DNA of 64,000 bases. It comes from Actinomadura sp. NAK00032 (GTDB lineage Bacteria > Actinomycetota > Actinomycetes > Streptosporangiales > Streptosporangiaceae). The notes under the pieces were generated by a model. The model did no database searches. It was given only the letters and a program-made list of their open reading frames with translations, and had not been told where the DNA came from. The stretch's first letter is position 1; every line of letters begins with the position of its first letter. Below are positions 51,861 through 60,305 of the stretch, in pieces. The DNA lies in the NCBI RefSeq assembly GCF_013364275.1, contig NZ_CP054932.1, positions 2,356,001 through 2,420,000 of the forward strand. The letters are read 5' to 3'. A program made the translations under genes and the position numbers.

Positions 51861-54389
51861 ATGAAATCCCCCCGTACGCGCTCGATCCGCTCGAAGGTGA
51901 CGGCGCTGCTGCTCGTGCCGCTGCTCTCGCTGGTGGCGCTGTGGGGGTACGCCGCGAGCGTCACCGGACGGGACGCGCTCGCCCAGCGCAAGTACCACAC
52001 GCTCGACCGCGTGTTCGGGCCGAGCGGCCAGGGCCTCCTGGTGGAACTGGGCAAGGAGCGCCAGTCCTCGGCCGTCTTCCTGAGCACTCCGCGCTCCACG
52101 CCCGGCGTGCCCGTCACGCTCGTCGCCCAGCGCACGCGCGTCGACAAGGCCGTCGAGCACTTCCGTCATGAGGCCACGTCGGACGCGGCGCGGGGCGCCA
52201 CCGACGAGGAGATGAAGAGCCGCGTCACCGACGTCCTGCGGGCGCTCGGCGGGCTGGGCGGCCTGCGCTCCGCCGTCGACGGGCGGCTCGTCGACCGGCT
52301 GACGGCGGTCAACGGCTACAGCACGATGGTCGACGACCTGCACCGGCTCTACGACGGCCTGGTGGTCATCGACGACTCCGGCCTCTACAACTGGATGCTG
52401 GCCACCCGGCACGCCGCCCGCGGCATGGAGCTGCTGCAGCGCGAGAACGCGCTGATCGCCTCCGCGCTCGTCACCAAGGGCCGGCTGACGCCCGCCGAGC
52501 ACCGGCTGTTCGTCGAGATGACCGGCGAGCAGCGCTGGCAGTGGATCAAGCAGCGCACGCTGCTCGACCCGGTCGTCTACCGCACCGGGACCGCGCCGGT
52601 CTTCGCGTCCCGCCGCTACCAGGACTTCAAGGCCATCGAGGACCGCATCGCCGCCGCGGACCCGCGCAAGCCGCTGCCCGTCGGGGAGGCGGAGTGGCGC
52701 CGCACCGCCGACCCGCTCGTGGCCGCCGTCAGCGGGATGGTGCTCGCCGGCTCCAAGGGCGCCGCCGAGCAGGCCGACCGGCGCGGCCGCGACGCCTACG
52801 TGCGGCTCGGCGCCGTCGGCGGCCTCGGCCTGCTGGCGATCGCCGCCTCGGTGCTGCTGTCGCTGCGGTTCGCGCGCGGGTTCGTCCGCGAGCTGGTCGG
52901 CCTGCACGGCTCCGCCGAGGAGCTGGCCGAGCGGCGGCTGCCCGGCGTCGTCGCGCGGCTCGGCCGCAACGAGAGCGTGGACGTCGCCGCCGAGGCGCCC
53001 GCCCTGCCCGCGGGCGGTACCACCGAGATCTCCCGGCTCGCCGGCGCGTTCTCCAAAGTCCAGCGGACGGCGGTCGACGCCGCCGTCGGCCAGGCCGAGC
53101 TGCGCGCCGGCGTCAGCCGCATCTTCCTCAACATCGCCCGCCGCAACCAGTCGCTGCTGCACCGCCAGCTCACGATGCTGGACGGCCTGGAGAGCCGCGC
53201 CGAGGCCGACGACCTGGAAGACCTGTTCCGCATCGACCACCTCACCACCCGGATGCGGCGACACGCGGAGAGCCTGATCATCCTGTCCGGCGCGACGCCC
53301 GGCCGCGGCTGGCGGCGGCCCGTGCGGTTCGCCGACGTGCTGCGCGCCGCCGTGTCGGAGATCGAGGACTACACCCGCGCCACCGTGCTCACCGACTCCG
53401 AGGACGGCCTGGTCGGCGCCGCCGTCACCGACGTCGTCCACCTGCTCGCCGAGCTGATCGAGAACGCGGCGGCGTTCTCCCCGCCCAGCACCGAGGTGCG
53501 GGTCAAGGCCGAGCGGGTCGGCACCGGGTTCGCCGTCGAGATCGAGGACCGCGGGCTCGGCGTCCGTCCCGAGCTGCTCGCCGAGGCCAACCGGCGGCTC
53601 GCCGACCCGCCCGAGTTCGACCTCGTCGACACCGACCAGCTGGGCCTGTTCGTCGTCGCGCGGCTCGCGGCCCGGCACGGCATCGCGGTGACGCTGCAGC
53701 GGTCCCCGTACGGCGGCGTGACGGCGATCGTCCTGCTGCCGCACGAGCTGGTGGTCCCGGCGGAGCAGCTGGCGGCGGGCGCGCCGGAGGCCGGCTCGCC
53801 GCTCGACACCGTCACCGACGGCGCGGTGGGCGCGGCCCTGGTGCCGGCGCCGCGGTCCGAGGCCGTCGTCCCGCTGCGCGACGCGCCGCCGGCGGACGCC
53901 GGGCCGGTGGAGGGCGCCGGGCCGGTGGAGGGCGCCGGGCCGGTGGAGGCGCCGCCGGCGCTGCCCAGGCTCACCGGCCCGTGGGGCGATCCGGGGCGGC
54001 CGGTGCTCGCGGCCCCGCCGCGTCCCGCCCCGAATCCCTGGTCGGACGAGGCCGGCACGGAAGTCGGCAGGGAAGTCGGCACGGAAGTCGGCAGGGAAGA
54101 CGGCGCGGTGGACGGCAGGGAAGACGGCACTGCCGGCGGCGCGGACACCGGCGGCGACGACTGGCGGCCCGCGGGGACCCACAAGGGGCTGCCCCGCCGG
54201 GTCAGGCAGAAGAACCTGGCACCGCAGCTGCGCGAGCGCCCGGCGCCGCGCCCGGCGGCGCAGGCAGGGGCGGGCGCGTCCGGGGGCGTCGCACGCTCCC
54301 CGGAGGAGGCGCGCTCGCTGATGGCATCGATTCAGCAGGGTTGGCGGCGCGGCCGCGCGACGGATGTGGGGGATGAGGAAACCCGATGA
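51861..54389 (+). CDS. Conservon sensor-like ATPase, first copy (CvnA: NIT domain, TM, HATPase)
   Basis: 842 residues from ATG 51861, with GAGGTCCC upstream. TM1 at about 13-33 is followed by an extracytoplasmic nitrate/nitrite-sensing (NIT) domain to about 312. TM2 (314-336) is followed by a HAMP-like linker, a helical dimer region (IARRNQSLLHRQLTMLDGLE) and a HATPase domain (ELIENAAAFSPP, EDRGLG, FVVARLAARHGI). No phosphoacceptor His box of classical type is seen, as in other Cvn proteins. The C-terminal ~180 residues are Pro/Gly/Glu linker with AGPVEG (18 bp) and GTEVGREV (24 bp) repeats. It overlaps the roadblock gene. In streptomycetes CvnABCD form a membrane-associated G-protein-like complex. 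Confidence 0.93.
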   Translation: MKSPRTRSIRSKVTALLLVPLLSLVALWGYAASVTGRDALAQRKYHTLDRVFGPSGQGLLVELGKERQSSAVFLSTPRSTPGVPVTLVAQRTRVDKAVEHFRHEATSDAARGATDEEMKSRVTDVLRALGGLGGLRSAVDGRLVDRLTAVNGYSTMVDDLHRLYDGLVVIDDSGLYNWMLATRHAARGMELLQRENALIASALVTKGRLTPAEHRLFVEMTGEQRWQWIKQRTLLDPVVYRTGTAPVFASRRYQDFKAIEDRIAAADPRKPLPVGEAEWRRTADPLVAAVSGMVLAGSKGAAEQADRRGRDAYVRLGAVGGLGLLAIAASVLLSLRFARGFVRELVGLHGSAEELAERRLPGVVARLGRNESVDVAAEAPALPAGGTTEISRLAGAFSKVQRTAVDAAVGQAELRAGVSRIFLNIARRNQSLLHRQLTMLDGLESRAEADDLEDLFRIDHLTTRMRRHAESLIILSGATPGRGWRRPVRFADVLRAAVSEIEDYTRATVLTDSEDGLVGAAVTDVVHLLAELIENAAAFSPPSTEVRVKAERVGTGFAVEIEDRGLGVRPELLAEANRRLADPPEFDLVDTDQLGLFVVARLAARHGIAVTLQRSPYGGVTAIVLLPHELVVPAEQLAAGAPEAGSPLDTVTDGAVGAALVPAPRSEAVVPLRDAPPADAGPVEGAGPVEGAGPVEAPPALPRLTGPWGDPGRPVLAAPPRPAPNPWSDEAGTEVGREVGTEVGREDGAVDGREDGTAGGADTGGDDWRPAGTHKGLPRRVRQKNLAPQLRERPAPRPAAQAGAGASGGVARSPEEARSLMASIQQGWRRGRATDVGDEETR

Positions 54390-54841
54390 TGCACAACACC
54401 GCGACCGGTGAACTGAACTGGCTGCTCAACGACTTCGCCGAGCGGGTGACGACGGTGCGGCAGGCGGTGATCCTGTCCCGGGACGGGCTGGCCGTGGCCG
54501 CCTCGAACGAGCTGGCCCGCGAGGACGCCGAGCACCTGTCCGCGCTGGCGTCCGGGGTGCAGAGCCTCGCGCGCGGCGCGGGCCGGCACTTCGCCGGCGG
54601 CAACGTCCGGCAGACCATCATCGAGATGGACGCGCTGCTGCTGTTCGTGACCGCCGCGGGCGACGGCACCTGCCTCGCGGTGCTCGCCGAGGCCGAGGCC
54701 GACGCCGGCCTCGTCGCCTACGAGATGGCGGTGCTGGTCAAGCGCGTCGGCCAGCATCTGCAGGCGGGCCCGCGGTTCGGCGCGGACGCGGCCGGCACGG
54801 ACTTCGGCGGCGCCGGGGGGCCCGCGCCACGGGTCTACTGA
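54386..54841 (+). CDS. Conservon roadblock/LC7 protein, first copy (CvnB)
   Basis: 151 residues from ATG 54386, overlapping the sensor stop (ATGA). Roadblock/LC7 fold: GELNWLLNDFAERVTTVRQA, ILSRDGLAVAAS, QTIIEMDALLLFVTAAGDGT, and LVAYEMAVLVKRVGQHL. Roadblock proteins act as regulators (GAP-like) of the small GTPases encoded two genes on. The tail after residue 130 is a Gly/Ala-rich linker. Confidence 0.93.
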   Translation: MMHNTATGELNWLLNDFAERVTTVRQAVILSRDGLAVAASNELAREDAEHLSALASGVQSLARGAGRHFAGGNVRQTIIEMDALLLFVTAAGDGTCLAVLAEAEADAGLVAYEMAVLVKRVGQHLQAGPRFGADAAGTDFGGAGGPAPRVY

Positions 54842-54854
54842 GGACCGCCGACCG

Positions 54855-55235
54855 ATGGACCCGTCGGCAGAGCGGTGGCTGGACCGGGACGCCGGCCCGG
54901 TCGTGCGCCCGTACGCGCGGACCCGGGGCCGGACCCGCCCCGCCGGCCCCGGCTTCGAGCTGATCGCGGTGGTCGCCGCCACCGGCGTCCCGGCCGGCGA
55001 CCGGCTGCGCTACAGCCCCGACCACGCGCGGGTGCTGCGCCGCTGCGCCGCGCCCGTCCCGGTCGTCGACCTCGCGAGCGACCTCGGGCTGCCGATCGGC
55101 GTCGTCCGGGTGCTGCTCGGCGACCTGCGGGACGAGGGGCTCGTCGCGGTGGTCGCCGAGGAGCGGTCCGCGGCGGGCCGCCGCCCGCCGAGCGGCGTGC
55201 TGAGGGAGGTGCTCAATGGCCTCCGCGCACTCTGA
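54855..55235 (+). CDS. Conservon DUF742 protein, first copy (CvnC)
   Basis: 126 residues. An N-terminal VVRPYARTRGRTRPAG stretch, then a winged-helix-like core (ILRRCA-type, VVDLASDLGLPIGVVRVLLG, DLRDEGLVAV) and the closing NGLRAL motif typical of DUF742. Its last 20 nt overlap the GTPase start, the same overlap as in the second conservon. Role within the Cvn complex is not defined. Confidence 0.92.
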   Translation: MDPSAERWLDRDAGPVVRPYARTRGRTRPAGPGFELIAVVAATGVPAGDRLRYSPDHARVLRRCAAPVPVVDLASDLGLPIGVVRVLLGDLRDEGLVAVVAEERSAAGRRPPSGVLREVLNGLRAL

Positions 55236-55854
55236 GGGAACGGTCCCGGCGGTCCGGCCGCCGATCACGACCAAGATCCTCATCGCCGGCGGGTTCGGTG
55301 CCGGCAAGACCACCATGGTCGGCTCGATCAGCGAGATCCGGCCGCTGCACACCGAGGAGCCGCTGACCGACCGCGGCGCCGGGGTGGACGACGTGTCCGG
55401 CGTCGGCGCCAAGACGACCACGACCGTCGCCATGGACTTCGGCCGCATCACGCTCTCCGACCAGCTGCTGCTCTACCTGTTCGGCACGCCCGGCCAGGAG
55501 CGGTTCTGGTTCATGTGGGACGAGCTGGCGGCCGGCGCGATCGGCGCCGTGGTCATCGCCGACACCCGGCGGCTGGCCGGCAGCTTCCCGGCCGTCGACT
55601 ACTTCGAGCGGCGCGGCATCCCGTTCGTCGTCGCGGTGAACTGCTTCGGCGGGATCCGGACGCACCGCGCCGAGGACGTCGCGATCGCGCTCGACCTCGA
55701 CCCCGGCGTCCCGGTGCTGCCGTGCGACGTCCGCCGCCGCGAGTCGTCGAAGGAGGTGCTCGTCGCGCTGATGGAGCACGTGCTGACCTGGCCCGACCCC
55801 GGGGAGCCCGCGGCCGGTGATCGGTTGCCCGATCATCGTGAAGCCGCGACGTAG
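55216..55854 (+). CDS. Conservon small GTPase, first copy (CvnD)
   Basis: 212 residues. P-loop GGFGAGKTT at 25-33, switch region KTTTTVAMDFGRI, G3-like LFGTPGQERFWFMW (TPGQ in place of DxxG), and VAVNCFGG at the G4 position where NKxD is expected. The lack of the G4 Asp is shared by some Cvn relatives, but the second copy here keeps NRFD, so nucleotide specificity may differ. It acts downstream of the sensor/roadblock/DUF742 partners. A C-terminal tail PDPGEPAAGDRLPDH is unique to this copy. Confidence 0.93.
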   Translation: MASAHSEGTVPAVRPPITTKILIAGGFGAGKTTMVGSISEIRPLHTEEPLTDRGAGVDDVSGVGAKTTTTVAMDFGRITLSDQLLLYLFGTPGQERFWFMWDELAAGAIGAVVIADTRRLAGSFPAVDYFERRGIPFVVAVNCFGGIRTHRAEDVAIALDLDPGVPVLPCDVRRRESSKEVLVALMEHVLTWPDPGEPAAGDRLPDHREAAT

Positions 55855-55971
55855 TAGGCTCCCGCACACCCCCGTACTCCACGCATCGGGAGGTTTCCCC
55901 CGCATGTACCGCCCCGCCCCCCAATGCCAAGCCCCCCAAGCCCGGACGATCCAGTGCAGGAGGACGAGCCA

Positions 55972-55995
55972 GTGAGCAGGGTCCGCCAGCGGTGA
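55972..55995 (+). CDS. Seven-codon leader peptide before the second conservon
   Basis: GTG 55972 is preceded by AGGAGGA at ideal spacing and encodes MSRVRQR, then TGA. That stop overlaps the GTG of the following sensor gene (GTGA). The sensor gene has no ribosome site of its own, so ribosomes probably reach it through this mini-ORF. Confidence 0.5.
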   Translation: MSRVRQR

Positions 55996-58640
55996 AGGCC
56001 CGCGGTTTCTCCTCCATCCGGGCGAGGATCATCCTGCTGGTCCTCGTGCCGCTGCTGGCGCTCGCCTCGCTGTGGGGCTTCCTCACCGGCATCACCTACG
56101 GCGACGCGCACCAGCTCCTGCAGAGCCGGGAGTTCCAGCAGAAGACGGTGCTGCCCACGCAGCGGCTCATCAACGCGCTGCAGAAGGAGCGCCGGCTGTC
56201 GATGACCGAGCTGGGCGGCGCGCGCGCGGACGCGGGCGCGATGCGGACCCAGCGCAAGTCGACCGACGAGGCGGGCGAGGAGTTCCGCGCCGGCGTCCGC
56301 GACGACGGGCTGCGGGACTCGATCCTGCCCGAGGTCGGCCGGCGCATGGACCAGCTCTCCGCCAAGCTCAACGCGCTGCCGTCGCTGCGCCGCGGCGTGG
56401 ACGAGCGCACCGGCGGCCGCGCCCACGTCCTGCGCGAGTACAGCGAGCTCATCGACGCCTGCTACGCCATCTACAGCTCGACCACGCCGGGGGACGGGTC
56501 CATCACCGCGAGCGTCCGCACGCTGACCTCGTTCGGCATGGCCCGCGAGTTCATGTCCCGTGAGGACGCCCTGCTGACGGGGGCGCTCGCCGCGGGTCGC
56601 ATCACGGCCGCCGAGCGCACCCAGTTCGCCAAGTTCGTCGGCGCGCACCACACGATGCACGAGGTCAACGCCCGCGACCTGCCGGCCGACGGCCGGGCCC
56701 GCTACGAGAAGCTGATGTCGTCCCCGGCCTTCATGCAGATGATGAAGCTGGAGGACCAGGTCATCGCGGGCGCCGAGCCGCCGCAGGCCGCCGCGCGCCG
56801 GACCCGCACGTCCACCACCCGGGGCACCGGGACTCAGGGCACGGGTACTCAGGGCACGCGGACCCAGGGCACCCACGGCACCGCCGGGACGTCCGCGACG
56901 CAGGCGCACGGGCGGCAGCAGCAGACCCGCACCGCGCGGGGCGTCACCGTCATCGAGCCCGCCGTGTGGCGGTCGCTGGCCAACACCGCCGACGGCGAGC
57001 TGTACGAGCTGGAGAACCAGATCCTCGACGAGGTCGTCGCCCGCGGCCGGCACATCGCGGTCGGCGCGTTCACCCGGCTCGGCCTCGCCGGCGGCCTCGG
57101 GCTCGCGGCGATCGTGCTGTCGCTGGTCATCGCGATCCGCGTGTCCCGCCGGCTGGTGCGCGAGTGCCGCACGCTCGCGGACGGCGTCGTGAACTTCACC
57201 ACCGAGCGGCTGCCCAGGCTCGCCGCGCAGATCATCGCCGGGCGCCCCGCCGAACCGGAGCCGGAACCCGACATCGACTACCGGATCACCGAGGTCCGGC
57301 AGATCGCCGAGTCGTTCGACCGCGCCCGCGCGGCGGTGCTGGAGGCCGCCGAGGGCGAGGTCGCGGCGCGGCGCGGCATCAGCGAGGTGTTCGTCAACCT
57401 CGCGCGCCGCAACCAGGCGCTGCTGCACCGCCAGCTCAGCCTGCTCGACAGCATGGAGCGGCGTACCGAGGACCCGTCGGAGCTGTCGGACCTGTTCCGC
57501 CTCGACCATCTCGCGACCCGCATGCGGCGGCACGCCGAGGGCCTGGTCATCCTGGCCGGCAAGTCCGCCGGGCGCGGCTGGCGGCGGCCCGTCCCGCTGG
57601 TGGACGTGGTGCGCGGCGCCGTCGCCGAGGTCGAGGACTACCCGCGCGTCCGGGTGCAGCCGCTGCCGCGCATCGCGCTGCTCGGCTCCGCCGTCGCCGA
57701 CGTCATCCACCTGCTCGCCGAGGTGGTGGAGAACGCCACCACGTTCTCGCCGCCGCAGTCGCCGGTGCGGGTCAGCGGGCAGCCGGTGCCGAGCGGGTTC
57801 GCGATCGAGATCGAGGACCGCGGGCTCGGCATGACCGAGGAGGCGCTGCGCGCCGCCAACGAGCGGCTCGCGAACCCGCCGGAGTTCGACCCGTCCGACA
57901 GCGCCCAGCTCGGCCTGTTCGTCGTGGCGCGGCTGGCGCAGCGGCACGACATCACGGTGACGCTCCGCCCGTCCCCGTACGGCGGGACGACCGCGATCGC
58001 GCTGATCCCCGGCGCCCTCATCGTCGAGCACGCCGACGCGGAACCGCCCGCGCGCCGCACCACCGGGCCGATGCGGGCGCTGCCGGAGCAGCCGGCGGCG
58101 CTGTCGGCGTCCGCGCGGCCGGCGGTCGAGGCCGGCGGCGTCGTCCGGCTGGTCGCCGAGCCGCAGCCGCCCGCCCCGCCCGCCCGGCCCGCGGCGCCGC
58201 CCCGGCCCGAGCCGCGGCCCGCCCCGCCGCCGGCGGCCGCGCCCGCCGAGGCGCCGCCGAAGGAGGGCGAGCTGCCCAAGCGCAGGCGGCAGACCCATCT
58301 CGCGCCCCAGCTCAAGCAGCGGGTGGACGAGCACCTCGCCGCCCAGGGCCAGGCCCCGCCCCCGGCGCCGCCGCCCGCGCCCGAGCCCGAGCCGGCCGGG
58401 GGGATGCCGCTGTCCGCGCCCGTCCCCATGGGCGAGCCCGCGCCGCCCGGCGGCGGGACCGTTCCGCCGGACCCGGCCCCGGACGACGACGCGCGCTCGC
58501 CCGAGGCGATGCGATCGATGATGTCCGCCATGCAGGCCGGATGGCGGCGTGGCAGGCAGGACGCGGCCGACGCGGAGGCGCGGGCCGAGCCCAACCCGGG
58601 CGACCGCAATCCAGGCGACCAGGAGGACGACACCCCATGA
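55992..58640 (+). CDS. Conservon sensor-like ATPase, second copy (CvnA)
   Basis: 882 residues from GTG 55992. Same architecture as the first copy: TM1 (about 11-31, IILLVLVPLLALASLWGFLT), NIT domain, TM2 near 357-380, HAMP-like linker, LARRNQALLHRQLSLLDSME helix and HATPase motifs EVVENATTFSPP, EDRGLGM, FVVARLAQRHDI. A Thr/Gly/Gln repeat (TQGTG, 15-bp units) is inserted in the extracytoplasmic domain at about residues 276-300. The C-terminal ~200 residues are Pro/Ala-rich. Next to the first conservon it clearly arose by duplication and diverged. Confidence 0.93.
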   Translation: MKARGFSSIRARIILLVLVPLLALASLWGFLTGITYGDAHQLLQSREFQQKTVLPTQRLINALQKERRLSMTELGGARADAGAMRTQRKSTDEAGEEFRAGVRDDGLRDSILPEVGRRMDQLSAKLNALPSLRRGVDERTGGRAHVLREYSELIDACYAIYSSTTPGDGSITASVRTLTSFGMAREFMSREDALLTGALAAGRITAAERTQFAKFVGAHHTMHEVNARDLPADGRARYEKLMSSPAFMQMMKLEDQVIAGAEPPQAAARRTRTSTTRGTGTQGTGTQGTRTQGTHGTAGTSATQAHGRQQQTRTARGVTVIEPAVWRSLANTADGELYELENQILDEVVARGRHIAVGAFTRLGLAGGLGLAAIVLSLVIAIRVSRRLVRECRTLADGVVNFTTERLPRLAAQIIAGRPAEPEPEPDIDYRITEVRQIAESFDRARAAVLEAAEGEVAARRGISEVFVNLARRNQALLHRQLSLLDSMERRTEDPSELSDLFRLDHLATRMRRHAEGLVILAGKSAGRGWRRPVPLVDVVRGAVAEVEDYPRVRVQPLPRIALLGSAVADVIHLLAEVVENATTFSPPQSPVRVSGQPVPSGFAIEIEDRGLGMTEEALRAANERLANPPEFDPSDSAQLGLFVVARLAQRHDITVTLRPSPYGGTTAIALIPGALIVEHADAEPPARRTTGPMRALPEQPAALSASARPAVEAGGVVRLVAEPQPPAPPARPAAPPRPEPRPAPPPAAAPAEAPPKEGELPKRRRQTHLAPQLKQRVDEHLAAQGQAPPPAPPPAPEPEPAGGMPLSAPVPMGEPAPPGGGTVPPDPAPDDDARSPEAMRSMMSAMQAGWRRGRQDAADAEARAEPNPGDRNPGDQEDDTP
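56821..56881. repeat. Tandem 15-bp repeats inside the second CvnA gene
   Basis: Units of the type CAGGGCACGGGTACT encode TQGTG/TQGTR in the extracytoplasmic sensing domain. The first CvnA lacks them. Confidence 0.8.
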
Positions 58641-59083
58641 CACGAGCCCAGCACTCCGGCGCGGAGGTCCCGGGCGGAGCCGGCGGTGACCTGAACTGGC
58701 TGCTCGACAGCCTGGTCCAGCGGGTCGCCGCGGTGCAGAACGCGGTGGTGCTGTCCAGCGACGGGCTGAAGATGGCCGCGTCCCGGGGCCTCGCCGGCGA
58801 GGAGTCCGACCACCTCGCCGCGGTGGCCGCCAGCTTCCAGAGCCTCGCGCGCGGGGCCGGGGAGTCGTTCGGCGGCGGCCCCGTCCGGCAGACCATCGTG
58901 GAGATGGAGTCGTCGTTCCTGTTCGTCACCGCCGCCGGGCGCGGCGCGTGCCTGGCCGTGCTGGCCGCCGCCGACGCCGACCTCGGGATCATCGCCTACG
59001 AGATGGCGATGCTGGTCACCCGGGTCGGGCAGCACCTGTCCGCCGACCCGCGGGTGGCCGCGGCCGAGCCGGGCGGCGTGTGA
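58637..59083 (+). CDS. Conservon roadblock/LC7 protein, second copy (CvnB)
   Basis: 148 residues from ATG 58637, overlapping the sensor stop (ATGA). GGDLNWLLDSLVQRVAAVQN, VVLSSDGLKMAAS, QTIVEMESSFLFVTAAG and IIAYEMAMLVTRVGQHL parallel the first copy closely. It should bind the second GTPase. Confidence 0.93.
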   Translation: MTRAQHSGAEVPGGAGGDLNWLLDSLVQRVAAVQNAVVLSSDGLKMAASRGLAGEESDHLAAVAASFQSLARGAGESFGGGPVRQTIVEMESSFLFVTAAGRGACLAVLAAADADLGIIAYEMAMLVTRVGQHLSADPRVAAAEPGGV

Positions 59084-59084
59084 G

Positions 59085-59474
59085 GTGGGCGGCACGGCCT
59101 GGTACGACGACGCTGCGGGGCCCGTGGTCCGCCCGTACGCGGTCACCGGAGGCCGGACGCACTACGACGGCGACGACTTCGACCTCGTCGCGCTGATCGC
59201 CGTCGCGGACCCGGCGGAGCCCGCGGACGGCGCGCCGCCCGCGGCGCCGTGGGCCCCCGAGCCCGAACATGACATGATCCTGGAGCTTTGCCGCACCCCG
59301 TTGTCGGTCGCCGAGATAGCGTCGGATCTGGAACTCCCCCTCGGGGTGGTCCGTGTCCTGCTCGGTGACCTGCTCGACCACTCGCTGATTCAGGTCCGGC
59401 GTCCCGCGCCGGTGGCGCAGTTCCCCGGCGAGCGCGTACTCAAGGAAGTGATCGATGGAATCCGTGCGCTCTGA
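59085..59474 (+). CDS. Conservon DUF742 protein, second copy (CvnC)
   Basis: 129 residues from GTG 59085, one base after the roadblock stop. VVRPYAVTGGRTHYDGDDFD, LCRTPLSVAEIASDLELPLG, VVRVLLGDLLDHSLIQV and the C-terminal KEVIDGIRAL are the DUF742 core. It overlaps the GTPase gene by 20 nt, as in the first conservon. Confidence 0.92.
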   Translation: MGGTAWYDDAAGPVVRPYAVTGGRTHYDGDDFDLVALIAVADPAEPADGAPPAAPWAPEPEHDMILELCRTPLSVAEIASDLELPLGVVRVLLGDLLDHSLIQVRRPAPVAQFPGERVLKEVIDGIRAL

Positions 59475-60054
59475 CGCGGCGGCCCAGCAGGGCGAGTCCG
59501 CGCTGACGGTGAAGATCCTCGTGGCCGGTGGTTTCGGCGTCGGCAAGACCACCCTGGTGAGCGCGGTCAGCGAGATCCGCCCGCTGCGCACCGAGGAGGC
59601 GCTGACCGAGAAGAGCATCGGGATCGACGACACCACGGCCGTCGCGTCCAAGACGACGACGACCGTGGCGATGGACTTCGGCCGCATCACGCTGCCCAAC
59701 GGCCTCGTGCTGTTCGTCTTCGGCACCCCCGGCCAGGACCGCTTCTGGTTCATGTGGGACGAACTGGCCAAGGGCGCCCTCGGCGCCGTCGTGCTGGTCG
59801 ACACCCGCCGGCTGGCCGACTGCTTCGCCTCGGTCGACTACTTCGAACGGCGCGGCGTCCCGTTCATCATCGGCGTCAACCGCTTCGACGGCGCCGGCGC
59901 CCACTCGCCCGACCAGGTCCGGGACGCGCTCGACCTCCCCGCCGACGTGCCCGTCATCAACTGCGACGTGCGCGACCGCGAGGACGCCAAGCGCGTGCTG
60001 ATCACCCTGGTCGAGCACATCATGCGCACCATGAGCGGCAGGCAGTACGCGTAG
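59455..60054 (+). CDS. Conservon small GTPase, second copy (CvnD)
   Basis: 199 residues. P-loop GGFGVGKTT at 25-33, KTTTTVAMDFGRI, FVFGTPGQDRFWFMW, and IGVNRFDG in the G4 position, where the Asp is present unlike in the first copy. Typical Cvn GTPase length. The stop codon lies in a 13-bp tandem repeat (60045-60090), and a hairpin follows. Confidence 0.93.
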   Translation: MESVRSDAAAQQGESALTVKILVAGGFGVGKTTLVSAVSEIRPLRTEEALTEKSIGIDDTTAVASKTTTTVAMDFGRITLPNGLVLFVFGTPGQDRFWFMWDELAKGALGAVVLVDTRRLADCFASVDYFERRGVPFIIGVNRFDGAGAHSPDQVRDALDLPADVPVINCDVRDREDAKRVLITLVEHIMRTMSGRQYA

Positions 60055-60161
60055 GCGGTACGCGTAGGCGGTACGCGTAAGTGGTGCGTGTAGCCGCACC
60101 GCTGTAGCACGTCGCTGACGGCCCGTGCTCTCCGTGCTTCGGCGCGGGGGGTGCGGGCCGT
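60045..60161 (+). terminator. Tandem repeats over the stop codon, then a probable terminator
   Basis: GGTACGCGTAGGC and variants repeat about three times from 60045 to 60090, duplicating the end of the GTPase gene. ACGGCCCG (60118-60125) pairs with CGGGCCGT (60154-60161) around a 28-nt internally GC-rich loop. This should end the conservon transcript. 60162-60305 holds the promoter of the ROK gene; AAAGTTTGGATGATCTAGGGAA-like AT-rich sequence at 60197-60220 is the only notable patch. Confidence 0.6.
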
Positions 60162-60305
60162 TGCTTGTCCGTGACTTTGTCCTCTGAGTGGGGAAAGTTT
60201 GGATGATCTAGGGAAAAGGTCTTCTCAAAGCGGCGAAAGCGGGTTACGGTCTCGGCCATGAGACCGGGGTCACACCGCCCCGGGGATCCCCGAGAGGACG
60301 GCGTG

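Noticed and set aside
55833..58643. 936-codon minus-strand open frame opposite the second CvnA gene
   Set aside because: Composition is a repetitive Arg/Gly/Val shadow with no family motif, while the plus-strand gene has clear domains and overlaps its neighbours.
8007..60305. tRNA or other structured RNA genes in the intergenic gaps
   Set aside because: I looked for cloverleaf-like T-loop and acceptor patterns in the larger gaps and found none. The hairpins present are terminators or repeats.
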